A DNA stretch of 64,000 nucleotides from Hyphomicrobium_A sp964620915 (GTDB lineage Bacteria; Pseudomonadota; Alphaproteobacteria; Rhizobiales; Hyphomicrobiaceae), in contig CAZUKP010000005.1 in the NCBI GenBank assembly GCA_964620915.1, forward strand, positions 1-64,000, read 5' to 3'. Position 1 is the first letter of the stretch. Each line of letters starts with the position of its first letter. Under the pieces are notes generated by a model. The model ran no database searches. It was not told the origin of the DNA and was given only the letters and a program-made list of their open reading frames with translations. Of this stretch, positions 52,291-61,253 are shown one piece after another. A program made the translations under genes and the position numbers.

Positions 52291-55200
52291 TTAGAGGCTT
52301 GCGGTCCTGTCCAGATGCGCAAGGATGATCGGATAGACGTCAACAGCGGCGTTCTTGCCAAAAATGCAGTCGATGTGACCATAGTCCGGAATTACGTGAC
52401 GCTCATACAGTTGGCGCCCGTTTGCTTCCGCCAGCCGCCGGAGTGTGCGCTCGGTGCTCTGAGGCAGGAAACAGGCATTTTTGGCGCCATGAATGAAACA
52501 GATGGGCAGTGCTAGACGGCTGACGTTCGGCATATAGACATCGTGACCATTTCGGTCGAGCAGTTGGCCATGGCGTGCAAACAGAGCTAACTGCTTGAAC
52601 GCATCGATATTCGCTTCACCAAACATCTCGGCAAGACCCGACTCCATCGTTGCGCGATTGAGTTGGTCGATCCGGTAGAGCTGCCCATAAAGCGCAGTGA
52701 TGCGGTTGCTTGTTGCATTATGGGTCCGCTGCTCGCGTGGAACGGGCGCAATCACCTGCAGTATCTTGTCGAGCGTGCGCTCGCCCAAGCCATCGGCTGT
52801 CGTTGCGCGTGCATTGACGACGTCGATCCCCATCGCATCGAAGAGATTTGGAGCGCGCATGTAGGCGAGTAGGCGTTGCGGAAACCACGGCACCACGTAG
52901 TCCGTGGAGATTTGGGAAATGACGGCTGAGCGCACCCCTCTGAGCCCTGCCAACATCGCCATGGAAAACGTCGTTGCCCCAAAGCAATGCGCAACCATCT
53001 GCACAGTTGGGGCACGCGTAACCGCGCGCACCTTTTCGACCGCTGCCGGGTAGTCATTTTTGGCAACTTCGTCGCCCGTCCAATGCTGTCGACAGGTTGG
53101 AAGATCGATGCTGGCGCGAAAATCAAGAAGCCAACAATCGTAACCCGCCGCGATGAGATACTCGAGCAGATTGGTCTCAATGGTATCGATGCTAAAGATC
53201 AGGCTCGACACACCCAATCCATGAGACAGGATAACCGGGCCACGGTTGCCACCATGGTAGCGGGTGAGCTTCAGGGTCTTACCATCGCTCGTTTTGACCA
53301 GGTGGATTTCCGGCTCCGGGACCCTGAGCGTACGCCGCTTGCGCGGGTTGACGACATCGTAGCGGCCGGTCCTCGTGAGAATTCCGCCGTAGGTATCGAA
53401 CAGCTCCTTGCCGAAGAAACGACCGAACTTTGCTGCCGCACGTAGGCGATCCGCTGTATCTTCGCCGCCGGTTCCTTTGAGCGTCTGCATCTGGACAACA
53501 AAGTCAGCGGGCTCGATTTCCAGCATGCCGCGCGCAACATGGCCAAGCTGCCCTTTCGCGCCCTTGGTAATATCGACGTAGAGCCGGGTGGTGTCGCCCC
53601 AAAGATCGAGTTCGGCATCCGAGCGTACGATCTTATGGCCCTGAAAGTAGAACTCCTGCCCATCGCGCGCACCCAGCGAGAAGCGATAATCGAAGCGCTT
53701 CGTCTCCACGCCGCCTTCGTCCTCCCACATCAGGTTGAAGGCGCCGTCAAAAATCTCAAGTGGCTCTGGCGATAAGAACGGGCAATCGACCGAACCGACA
53801 ATGCGGCCTCGATGGTCATTGTCTTTGGTGAAGCGATCGATGTCATCGATGAGCACCGTGACCGTGAACGCAAATGGCGTTTCTTCTTCTTTGCCGCGCC
53901 GGGCGGCGGTTTCGTAGGGGAGAGACACGGCCTGGGAAATGAAACCGGACATCCGCTCGGTGAACTCGATACCTGCGGGCTGATAGCGTTCGCGCCCAAC
54001 GGGACTGGCGATGAGCCGAGGCGCGTCCTGCTTGGGCGCCTCTGAGAAGGCCCAACCGCGATCCTTCGCCAGATGTATCATCGCTCGCTCGGCGAGCGCT
54101 GTGATCGTGAGAAGCGGATTAACCCCAAGCGGGCGCGGTATAACGGCCCCGTCGCAAACATAAAGGCCATTGTGCACGGTGTCCGGACCGGATGCGGGAT
54201 CGCCGTCGAACACCTGGCACTTGTGATTGACGACGCCGCGCGAGCGGTCCTGGCCCATAACGCATCCGCCAAGCGGATGCACGGTGATGAGGTTGTTGCC
54301 CAGCGCCGTTTCCGTCAGGGGATTGCGTGTATAGGTGCCACCCGTTGCCAGCGTCGCCTTCGTCAGATTGCGCTGGATCGCCTCGAAGATTGGCTGAAGG
54401 GTCACGTTTGGCCATCTAATTTTGCGCTCGCCGTCTTCGAGAATAATTTGGCCTTGCCCATCGTCATGGCTCATGACGAGGTAGGTCTGCGTGCGGTTGA
54501 GCGCGCCTTGGTAGGCACCCAGCAGCAGACTTTGTCGAGTTCGGGAGCGTTCCGCGATTTTGTCGAGGATCCCCTTATCTGTGTCCTCACCAAGAGCGCC
54601 CGCTCCAGTGGACATTAATGCGGGCAGGATCGGCGCCAAGGCCGATGGGATCGAGCCCTCCTCGATCACCATGCCATCGGCAAGCTCGTCTGTGTTGCGC
54701 AGATCGATCAGCCCCGTAATGCATGGCCCAACCGGATCGGTATCCGTGACGGGTGGATCGCCCACGCCAATGCCATCGACAGGGACATTGTTGTTGTAGG
54801 CGAAGGCAAGCACGTCGCCATTACCGGTGAAGCGCTGGCCGACCATATCGGAGACTTGCAGCCCCGCCTCGCGCGAGCGCAATAAGATCTCCGTGGACCC
54901 GAGCGTGCCGGCCGCAAGAATGACAATGTCGGCAGAGATGGACTGATCCTCGGCCCCGAATTTTTCGCGCTCACTGCCCAAGGGCTCGAAGAGAACGCGC
55001 CATCTCCCACGCTCGGAACGCACGGTCTTGACGCACAGCTCGGTGAAGATCTCAGCCCCATGATTGAAGGCGTCGGCGAGATACGTCACCTGCACCGTGT
55101 TCTTGGCACCGACGTTGCAGCCCGCGCAGCAGTCCCCGCACAACGTGCATGCCGGCTGCTCGACGCCGGCATAGTTGGTTTGCCTCTCGAAGGTTACGTT

Positions 55201-55728
55201 GATCGGCGGGCACACAACATCGCGGGACAAGGCGTCTCCGCTGATCTGGAGGGCCTTTAGTTTCTGAAGCGGCGTTGTGTTGGGATAGGGCACCGGCCGC
55301 AACACCGCTTGCGCACGCACGAACCCTTCCTGCCGAGTCTGATCAGCCATCAGCTCTTGCGGCCAAGCCGGGTCATCCCACACGCGCGGGTCGGGCGGCA
55401 GTGACACGTTGGCATTGACGAGCGAGCCGCCGCCAAGGCCACACCCGACAAAGGCGTGAATGTCCTCGCCAAGTTGCACATCGTAGAGACCGAGTTTCGA
55501 GCCTAGGACGTGCTTGCCGTCCTTGGAGAGCTGGAACTGCTCTTGGGCCTCGATCAAACGGTCGGGAAAGTCGCCGATTGCAAACTCGCGACCACGCTCA
55601 AGAACGGCCACGCGCTTGCCGCAGCGGGCGAGCCGCGACGCAGCCACGCCCCCACCGTAGCCCGAGCCGACGACAATTGCATCGTAGCGAAGCTTCAAGT
55701 CGGCGATGGATTTCGACAATCGCCGCAT
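52291..55728 (-). CDS. GMC oxidoreductase fused to an alpha/beta hydrolase
   Basis: 1145 residues, about twice a normal GMC enzyme. Residues 10-560 are a GMC-type flavoprotein: FAD loop VVGSGYGGGVAASRLARCGK, VGCGLGGGSLVNANVSL, VILAAGTLGSTEILL, and VHPLGGCVMGQDRSRGVVNH. A dense Cys motif CTLCGDCCAGCNVGAK (Cys194, 197, 200, 201, 204) lies in the substrate-binding half. A beta-rich middle part (about 580-830) of unknown fold follows. An alpha/beta hydrolase spans about 840-1145: oxyanion HGLG, nucleophile elbow AHCFGA with Cys915 in place of Ser, and His1118 in DYGHIDC. The usual acid position reads HGAKNACFL with no Asp. Possible roles are oxidation of a sterol- or alcohol-like substrate followed by ester or ring cleavage; the substrate is unknown. 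Last of a three-gene unit. Confidence 0.85.
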   Translation of the reverse strand: MRRLSKSIADLKLRYDAIVVGSGYGGGVAASRLARCGKRVAVLERGREFAIGDFPDRLIEAQEQFQLSKDGKHVLGSKLGLYDVQLGEDIHAFVGCGLGGGSLVNANVSLPPDPRVWDDPAWPQELMADQTRQEGFVRAQAVLRPVPYPNTTPLQKLKALQISGDALSRDVVCPPINVTFERQTNYAGVEQPACTLCGDCCAGCNVGAKNTVQVTYLADAFNHGAEIFTELCVKTVRSERGRWRVLFEPLGSEREKFGAEDQSISADIVILAAGTLGSTEILLRSREAGLQVSDMVGQRFTGNGDVLAFAYNNNVPVDGIGVGDPPVTDTDPVGPCITGLIDLRNTDELADGMVIEEGSIPSALAPILPALMSTGAGALGEDTDKGILDKIAERSRTRQSLLLGAYQGALNRTQTYLVMSHDDGQGQIILEDGERKIRWPNVTLQPIFEAIQRNLTKATLATGGTYTRNPLTETALGNNLITVHPLGGCVMGQDRSRGVVNHKCQVFDGDPASGPDTVHNGLYVCDGAVIPRPLGVNPLLTITALAERAMIHLAKDRGWAFSEAPKQDAPRLIASPVGRERYQPAGIEFTERMSGFISQAVSLPYETAARRGKEEETPFAFTVTVLIDDIDRFTKDNDHRGRIVGSVDCPFLSPEPLEIFDGAFNLMWEDEGGVETKRFDYRFSLGARDGQEFYFQGHKIVRSDAELDLWGDTTRLYVDITKGAKGQLGHVARGMLEIEPADFVVQMQTLKGTGGEDTADRLRAAAKFGRFFGKELFDTYGGILTRTGRYDVVNPRKRRTLRVPEPEIHLVKTSDGKTLKLTRYHGGNRGPVILSHGLGVSSLIFSIDTIETNLLEYLIAAGYDCWLLDFRASIDLPTCRQHWTGDEVAKNDYPAAVEKVRAVTRAPTVQMVAHCFGATTFSMAMLAGLRGVRSAVISQISTDYVVPWFPQRLLAYMRAPNLFDAMGIDVVNARATTADGLGERTLDKILQVIAPVPREQRTHNATSNRITALYGQLYRIDQLNRATMESGLAEMFGEANIDAFKQLALFARHGQLLDRNGHDVYMPNVSRLALPICFIHGAKNACFLPQSTERTLRRLAEANGRQLYERHVIPDYGHIDCIFGKNAAVDVYPIILAHLDRTASL

Positions 55729-55783
55729 GGTTCACTCTCCTTTGGCGCGCCGGGACCGGCCGTTCGCCCTCATGATCAAACGC

Positions 55784-57589
55784 TCAAGCATCCTGTGTCT
55801 CTCGCCTGGCACGAAACGACCACAAGAACCGTCCGCTGTTAGCACTATCCTCCGTTCCGTTTGTCGCGGCTCGCCCGAGGGCCGTTAGCGGTGGCGTGGG
55901 GCCATCGTGCAGCTCCCAGCCTTTGTCCCGCGCCAAGAGGATCATGGCGCGTTCCGCCAGGGCGGTAATTGTCAGAAGTGGATGGATACCAACCGGACAC
56001 GGCAGAACGGCGCCATCGCAGATGTAAAGGCCATCATGAACGGCTGTCGGCGCCAGGCCTTCGCTCGCGTCATACACCTGACCCTTGTGATTGACGACGC
56101 CCGAGGAACTATCGGCCCCCATCGAGCACCCGCCAAGTGGATGCACGGTCATCAAGTTGCCGCCCATCAAGCGTTCGGCGGCCGGGTTGCGCATGTATGC
56201 GCCGCCGGTCGCTTCAGTGGCCTTCTTCAAGGTCTCCTCAATCCTCTGGAACACGCGTTGCTGCGGACCATTTCGCCACTCAACCACTACGCGGTCGTTT
56301 TCAAGTCGCATCAGGCCGTTGCCTGCGTCGTGCCCCACGGCGAGGAATGTCTGCGTGTTGTGAACAGCACCGCAGTAGGCACCCTTGAACAAGCTCTCGG
56401 TTGCGCGGCCGTAGGCATCTAGCTCCTCAGAAAGCGAGCGACTGGCAGCATCTCCAAACATTGCCCCGCCCGGAACGAGGAGGGACGGTAGCATCGCAGC
56501 AAACGCACTGGGCAGTGCGCATTCCACGACCGCCAAGCCCTCGCGAACGTCGGGATCGTCGCGCAGGTCGATGAGCCCATTGACCGCTTGCCCAACTGGC
56601 GGCACGTCTGCCTTGGGTGGGTGGCCGACACCGATCCCATTGACGGGAACGTCGTTGTTGTATGCGATCGCGATCGCATCACCGTTGCTTGTGAACCGTC
56701 CCCCAAGCCAAGGTGAAAACTCCAGGCCATTTTGCCGCGAGCGCAACAGGATCTCAGTAGAGCCGAGCGTACCCGCACCGAGTATGACGTTGTCCGCCTC
56801 TATTGCGATCTTCTTGCTATCGCCCGAGTCCCAAAGTTGCGGCCGCATCCAAATGCGCCACGTACCGTTCGCCTCTTTGGAAAGTGAGAGGACTTGCAAC
56901 TCTGTAAAGATCTCTGCACCAAAAGCAGCAGCATCGGCGAGATAGGTCGAAGCAACGGTCGTCTTGGCGCCGACGTTGCATCCCCCACAGCAATCGCCAC
57001 ACGCCGTACACGCCTCCTGCTCAACGCCTGCGGCGTTGGGACCGCCCTGGTAGGACACATGTAATGGCACGGGGCGCACCTTGCGATCAAAGGCTCTGCT
57101 CGCCAGTTCGAGGGCGGCCACCTTCTCCAAACTGTGTGTTTCAGGGCAAGGCTCGGGACGCAGCATATGGCGTGCGCGCACGAAGCCTTCGGCCAGCAAT
57201 CGATCCTCGCGCATTTCCGACGGCCACGCTCGGTCTTCAAACACACGCGGGTCTGGTGCAAGACACACGTTCGCATTGATAAGGGATGTTCCACCCAACC
57301 CGCACGCCATCATCACGTGAACGTCGTCATTAAGTCGAACGTCAAAAAGCGCGGTCGCCGAGCCCAGGTGCAAATTGGCACCGGTGACCTGCAATTCCTT
57401 CGTCGCAGCAGCAGCCCGGTCAGGAAAATCGCCGGGAAGAAACTCACGGCCGCGCTCCAAAACAGCGACGCTTTTCCCGCAGCGGGCCACGCGCGAGGCC
57501 GCAACCCCCGCGCCGTAACCCGAGCCGACGACGACAACGTCGTAGCGCTCCTTCAGTCTGGACGCTGGCATCGAGAGCCGCGGCTGCAT
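55784..57589 (-). CDS. GMC-family oxidoreductase (stand-alone paralogue)
   Basis: 601 residues, closely similar to the N-terminal 560 of the downstream fusion: VVVGSGYGAGVAASRVARCG (FAD loop from residue 19), MACGLGGTSLINANVCLAPD, ACTACGDCCGGCNVGAKTT with the same Cys spacing, VILGAGTLGSTEILL, VHPLGGCSMGADSSSGVVNH and LLTITALAERAMIL. It ends without the hydrolase. The shared Cys motif suggests either an iron-sulfur cluster or structural disulfides in both proteins. Gap to the fusion gene 55 bases, to the phosphoesterase 84 bases, all in one direction. Substrate unknown; distantly like cholesterol oxidases. Confidence 0.88.
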   Translation of the reverse strand: MQPRLSMPASRLKERYDVVVVGSGYGAGVAASRVARCGKSVAVLERGREFLPGDFPDRAAAATKELQVTGANLHLGSATALFDVRLNDDVHVMMACGLGGTSLINANVCLAPDPRVFEDRAWPSEMREDRLLAEGFVRARHMLRPEPCPETHSLEKVAALELASRAFDRKVRPVPLHVSYQGGPNAAGVEQEACTACGDCCGGCNVGAKTTVASTYLADAAAFGAEIFTELQVLSLSKEANGTWRIWMRPQLWDSGDSKKIAIEADNVILGAGTLGSTEILLRSRQNGLEFSPWLGGRFTSNGDAIAIAYNNDVPVNGIGVGHPPKADVPPVGQAVNGLIDLRDDPDVREGLAVVECALPSAFAAMLPSLLVPGGAMFGDAASRSLSEELDAYGRATESLFKGAYCGAVHNTQTFLAVGHDAGNGLMRLENDRVVVEWRNGPQQRVFQRIEETLKKATEATGGAYMRNPAAERLMGGNLMTVHPLGGCSMGADSSSGVVNHKGQVYDASEGLAPTAVHDGLYICDGAVLPCPVGIHPLLTITALAERAMILLARDKGWELHDGPTPPLTALGRAATNGTEDSANSGRFLWSFRARRETQDA

Positions 57590-57673
57590 CGCTTTCGCTT
57601 CCCTTCTTCACCACCCGCTCCCGCCGTCGCCCTCAAAGCCCCTTACCGGTCGGTCCGCGCTCACTTTGAGCCA

Positions 57674-59596
57674 TCAACTTGATTGGAGCTGGGGCTCTCG
57701 CCGCTTCACGTCACCAACACGAATCTCAATCGGCCCTTCAATCAACTGCGGTTTCAGAGATTGAGCGGGCACGACGGCGGGACCGCTTCCCGCACTATCC
57801 TCGCCTTGTTTTCGATACCGCCACGATGAGCGTGCCGGCGGACGCCGGAGGCCTATGGGATAGATCGTCAGCTTGTCAGGCTCGACCTTGAACCGAAGAA
57901 AATTCTTGTACGTGGCAATACTCATCGATGAGAATGCCTGGTCGCAATGCACACCAACGAGACTGCACAGCGTCAGGTAGGCCCCCCACACAAGCCCAGC
58001 GCCGATCCCGCCGATGAAGACCATTTCGGCCCAATATAGGAAGGCTTGCGCGATCGAATAAATCGTTCCCGCCCCGGTCCTGATGTAGAGCACGCCAAAG
58101 TCGGTTGCGATAAAGTTGAGGAAATAGATGCTGAGATTGGTCAGACCGATATAGAGTGCGACCATCGCAATAACCTGGGCCAGCCAGTGTGCCGACCCGA
58201 GGAGAAGTTTCCCGATCCCATTCAGATCCGCGTATGCAACGAGCACGATCCACAGCATGAGCGCCAACAAGCCGAGAACGGGCGAATTGATCGCGGCCAA
58301 CACCGTCAGCCCAGCAATCGACCAGAAGCTCGTGATTTTCTCCGATCCCTCAATCAACCAATCGCGCACCGACCGCCCGTCCACGATGGTGCCCGAGTAG
58401 AACCAGGTCATCAGCCAATAGAAGAGACCAAGGCAAACCGCGAATCCATAGTTACGGAAGGGGAATGCCAGCACGCTCAGGCTCATGAGCCGGCTCCAAG
58501 TGCGCGACGGCCAGCAAGTGGCGGATTCCGTTTCGGCCCCGTCCTTGATTTTGCACTTGAGGCTAAGCTCGTGTACCCGGGTTGACCAAGGCAACTTGAG
58601 CTTGCTCCGCAGCCAATGTGTCGGAGCGAGGTAGGCCCCGCCGCCGCCAGACGTGAAGAAGTTGATCCCGAGATCTTGGGCTTTGTATCGGCTGTAGTGG
58701 TGTACGTCGCCTGCCACGACCGCACAAATGCGCGCGCCTGCGTCAAGCGCAATATCGGTTATGAGATCGAGGTTGCCTTCTCCATGAAGCGCATCGCGCC
58801 CTTCAACGGTCCAACTCGGCTCGGCAATACACAAGACAACTTTGGGCGCTTCCGTCGGGTCCTTCTGCATGGCCTCTGCCACGCCCCGGAAATAGAGTAC
58901 CTGTCCCGCATCGAGATATTGCGAAAGTTGGATGTCAGCGCCCCAAATCCACCAGTTGTGCGGCAGGCGGATCGCAAAATAGCTGCGGTGCTGCGGACAC
59001 AACCAACCTCCAATGCGGTTTTCGGCTGCAAGCCCAAAGCGCGCCTTGCAGAAAACGTGGTCGAATGAGTTTAACCCGTCATACCAATCGTGATTTCCCG
59101 GCAGCACGAAGAGATGCCGGCGCGACTTACCTTCGCGGCCAGACGGCAAAGCCATTGCATAGGGCGTTTCAAGCCGCTCGCGATATGCGGTGCGAGTAGG
59201 ATAAGGATAGACTTGGTCGCCACCCATGATCAGCAGCTTCGATCCCGGTAGCTGGCCAGCTCCTTCAATGTCGAGGCGGTTACTGGAGATGAGAGAAGCC
59301 ATGGCGTATGTGGAGTCGAAGCCGTCGCCAAGGTCGGCGACGTAGTCGAACCAGAACGCGTTGTCGGCGATGAATTCCGGCCGTTGGGAATAGTCATACC
59401 GATTGATGACGGCCGTCATAACTTCGGGCGCAAAACCATCAATGGTGGCCTGCATAATGCGCTGGTCGGCAAATTGGCCGAAAATGCCCGAAATGACGTG
59501 ACGCATCGCGGTCTTGAGCAAGAGGGTCGGGCTGTACCACTGGACCATCCCTGGGAGGGTCCTGAGGTCTATGTTGTCCCCCGTCCCTACCGACAT
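57674..59596 (-). CDS. Membrane-linked metallophosphoesterase (calcineurin-like)
   Basis: 640 residues from ATG 59596, preceded by GAGGAG. The N-terminal 350 residues form a calcineurin-like phosphoesterase: FDYVADLGDGFDSTYAMASL, LLIMGGDQVYPYPT, FVLPGNHDWYDGL, VVAGDVHHYSRY and TSGGGGAYLAPTHWL. The first metal motif is DLGD instead of the common DxH, as in a subfamily of large bacterial phosphoesterases. The C-terminal half has about five to six helices (for example FAVCLGLFYWLMTWFYSG, LLALMLWIVLVAYADL) and a short cytoplasmic tail. Heads the unit with the two GMC genes. Substrate unknown. Confidence 0.85.
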   Translation of the reverse strand: MSVGTGDNIDLRTLPGMVQWYSPTLLLKTAMRHVISGIFGQFADQRIMQATIDGFAPEVMTAVINRYDYSQRPEFIADNAFWFDYVADLGDGFDSTYAMASLISSNRLDIEGAGQLPGSKLLIMGGDQVYPYPTRTAYRERLETPYAMALPSGREGKSRRHLFVLPGNHDWYDGLNSFDHVFCKARFGLAAENRIGGWLCPQHRSYFAIRLPHNWWIWGADIQLSQYLDAGQVLYFRGVAEAMQKDPTEAPKVVLCIAEPSWTVEGRDALHGEGNLDLITDIALDAGARICAVVAGDVHHYSRYKAQDLGINFFTSGGGGAYLAPTHWLRSKLKLPWSTRVHELSLKCKIKDGAETESATCWPSRTWSRLMSLSVLAFPFRNYGFAVCLGLFYWLMTWFYSGTIVDGRSVRDWLIEGSEKITSFWSIAGLTVLAAINSPVLGLLALMLWIVLVAYADLNGIGKLLLGSAHWLAQVIAMVALYIGLTNLSIYFLNFIATDFGVLYIRTGAGTIYSIAQAFLYWAEMVFIGGIGAGLVWGAYLTLCSLVGVHCDQAFSSMSIATYKNFLRFKVEPDKLTIYPIGLRRPPARSSWRYRKQGEDSAGSGPAVVPAQSLKPQLIEGPIEIRVGDVKRREPQLQSS

Positions 59597-59763
59597 ACGC
59601 AAAACTCCTCAGAGCACCGGCGAAGTTAGACAATTGCGTGCGAAAGGGGCCCCTCCCCAACGCGACCGCGGGACTCTAGGTTGCGCCCAATCCATTGTCC
59701 AGAATGTCTGTGAACGGTGCGCCGAAGTTCCCGCCCGAGCGTCGAGTTCGTCGGTGTCCACGG

Positions 59764-60903
59764 CTAGGGACTGAAGACAAGAACGATGTACGTGAAGAAG
59801 ATCAACAGATGAACGACGCCCTGAAGCATATTGGTGCGGGTTCCACTAAACGTGATCATGCTGACCAGAATAGTCAGCGCCAAGAGCACAGTATCATCTC
59901 CATTCAGCCCGAGCGTGACAGGATGACCATGGACCAACTCGATAATCACCACGAAGGGTATCGTAAGTGCCACGGTTGAAAGCGCCGAACCCAGGCAAAG
60001 GTTGATGGAGCGCTGCAGCCTGTTGGCGATGGCTGCTTCGAACGCCGCTATACTTTCCGGACCCAGGATGAGCGCGGCAATAAGAATGCCGCCAATAGCG
60101 GTCGGTACGCCCAGTGCGCCGATACCTTGCTGCACCAGAACCGCCAAATAGTCTGCCAATCCAACGATGGGTATCATAGTAGCGAAAAGAAGAGCCGAAT
60201 GGATGAGAATACCCCGCCCGCCTTCGGCATAGGGCGCCTCATGGGGCGTCGGCTCGAGTTCTTTCGGTGCCGGCTCGAGGAAGAACCCCCTGTGCCGCAT
60301 CGTCTGGAGGCCAAGAAAAACGGCATAGAGAGCGAGCGTCGCAACCGTAAAAAATACAGCCTGCAAGGCACTCATTGTTCCCGCTGGCGAAGAAATCGTG
60401 CGGTTCGGCATTACGAGTGCAATGATCGTAAGTGGCACGAGCACGGCCAAGTAAGCGCGCGCACCCTCCAAATTATAATCTTGCTGAACGTGAAGGATGC
60501 CGCCCGCAAGCAGCGCGAGCCCCACCATACCGTTCATCATGATCATGATGACGGCAAACATGGTGTCACGGGCAAGCGTTGGGTTTTCTGCGCCTTCGAA
60601 CATGACGGCGGCGATGAGCGCGACCTCGATAACGATCACCGACATCGTCAAGACAAGGGTTCCAAGTGGCTCGCCCAACATGTCGGCCAGGTGATCTGCA
60701 TGCCGAACAACGGCGAAAATGCAGATCATGATCACGGCAATAAGCCAGACGAGGAGTAGGGCCCGCACCATCATGCGACTGTCGTCTGCCAACCATGCAT
60801 CGCCGAACTTGAGGAACAGGGCATAGGTGGCAAAACCGATGAAAAGCGGTGCTTCTGCTCGAAGCACACCCATCCAGCTCAATTTTTCTCGAGCTGTCGT
60901 CAT
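59764..60903 (-). CDS. Calcium/proton (CaCA) antiporter family protein
   Basis: 379 residues from ATG 60903; the open frame extends to 61263 but that part has no family features and overlaps the next promoter. Eleven or so helices. The two inverted alpha-repeats are visible: LGTLVLTMSVIVIEVALIAA with its Glu, and ALILGPESIAAFEAAIANRL followed by QRSINLCLGSALSTVALT. These are the ion-binding parts of ChaA-type Ca2+(Na+)/H+ antiporters. Inner membrane, exports cations against protons. Divergent from the RND adaptor gene. Confidence 0.88.
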   Translation of the reverse strand: MTTAREKLSWMGVLRAEAPLFIGFATYALFLKFGDAWLADDSRMMVRALLLVWLIAVIMICIFAVVRHADHLADMLGEPLGTLVLTMSVIVIEVALIAAVMFEGAENPTLARDTMFAVIMIMMNGMVGLALLAGGILHVQQDYNLEGARAYLAVLVPLTIIALVMPNRTISSPAGTMSALQAVFFTVATLALYAVFLGLQTMRHRGFFLEPAPKELEPTPHEAPYAEGGRGILIHSALLFATMIPIVGLADYLAVLVQQGIGALGVPTAIGGILIAALILGPESIAAFEAAIANRLQRSINLCLGSALSTVALTIPFVVIIELVHGHPVTLGLNGDDTVLLALTILVSMITFSGTRTNMLQGVVHLLIFFTYIVLVFSP

Positions 60904-61253
60904 TCGAACCCTCCGCACCCAGTCTCTGGGCACCTGGCCCCGTCGTTTCGAAAGCCCTATCACGGGGCCGGCCACAACGTCAGTAAGCTCTCGGGTTATG
61001 CGACCTGACCCCGCCGTCTGTCTACGCCCGAAAGACGAAAGCGGGAAAGAAGCGTGCCGCCACGGAGCGGAATTGAAGCCCAAGAGACCACAGCTCACCA
61101 CACCATGTTGTACAGCCGACCGCCGAGCATTGCTCAATTTGTCATAGTGGGCTCGATCGGATGCGCTAACCTGGTCTTCGGGCTTGCCGAGTGATGACGA
61201 TTGGCTAATGTTGGACTTCGATGACGGTCCGAGGCTCAACGGAAGGTCGCCAA
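60904..61253. promoter_or_regulatory. Divergent intergenic region, antiporter / RND pump
   Basis: 350 bases between the starts of the antiporter (minus) and the RND adaptor (plus). Expected to contain both promoters. No gene for a TetR-type repressor, which often adjoins such pumps, is found here, and no clear palindrome was recognised. Confidence 0.35.
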
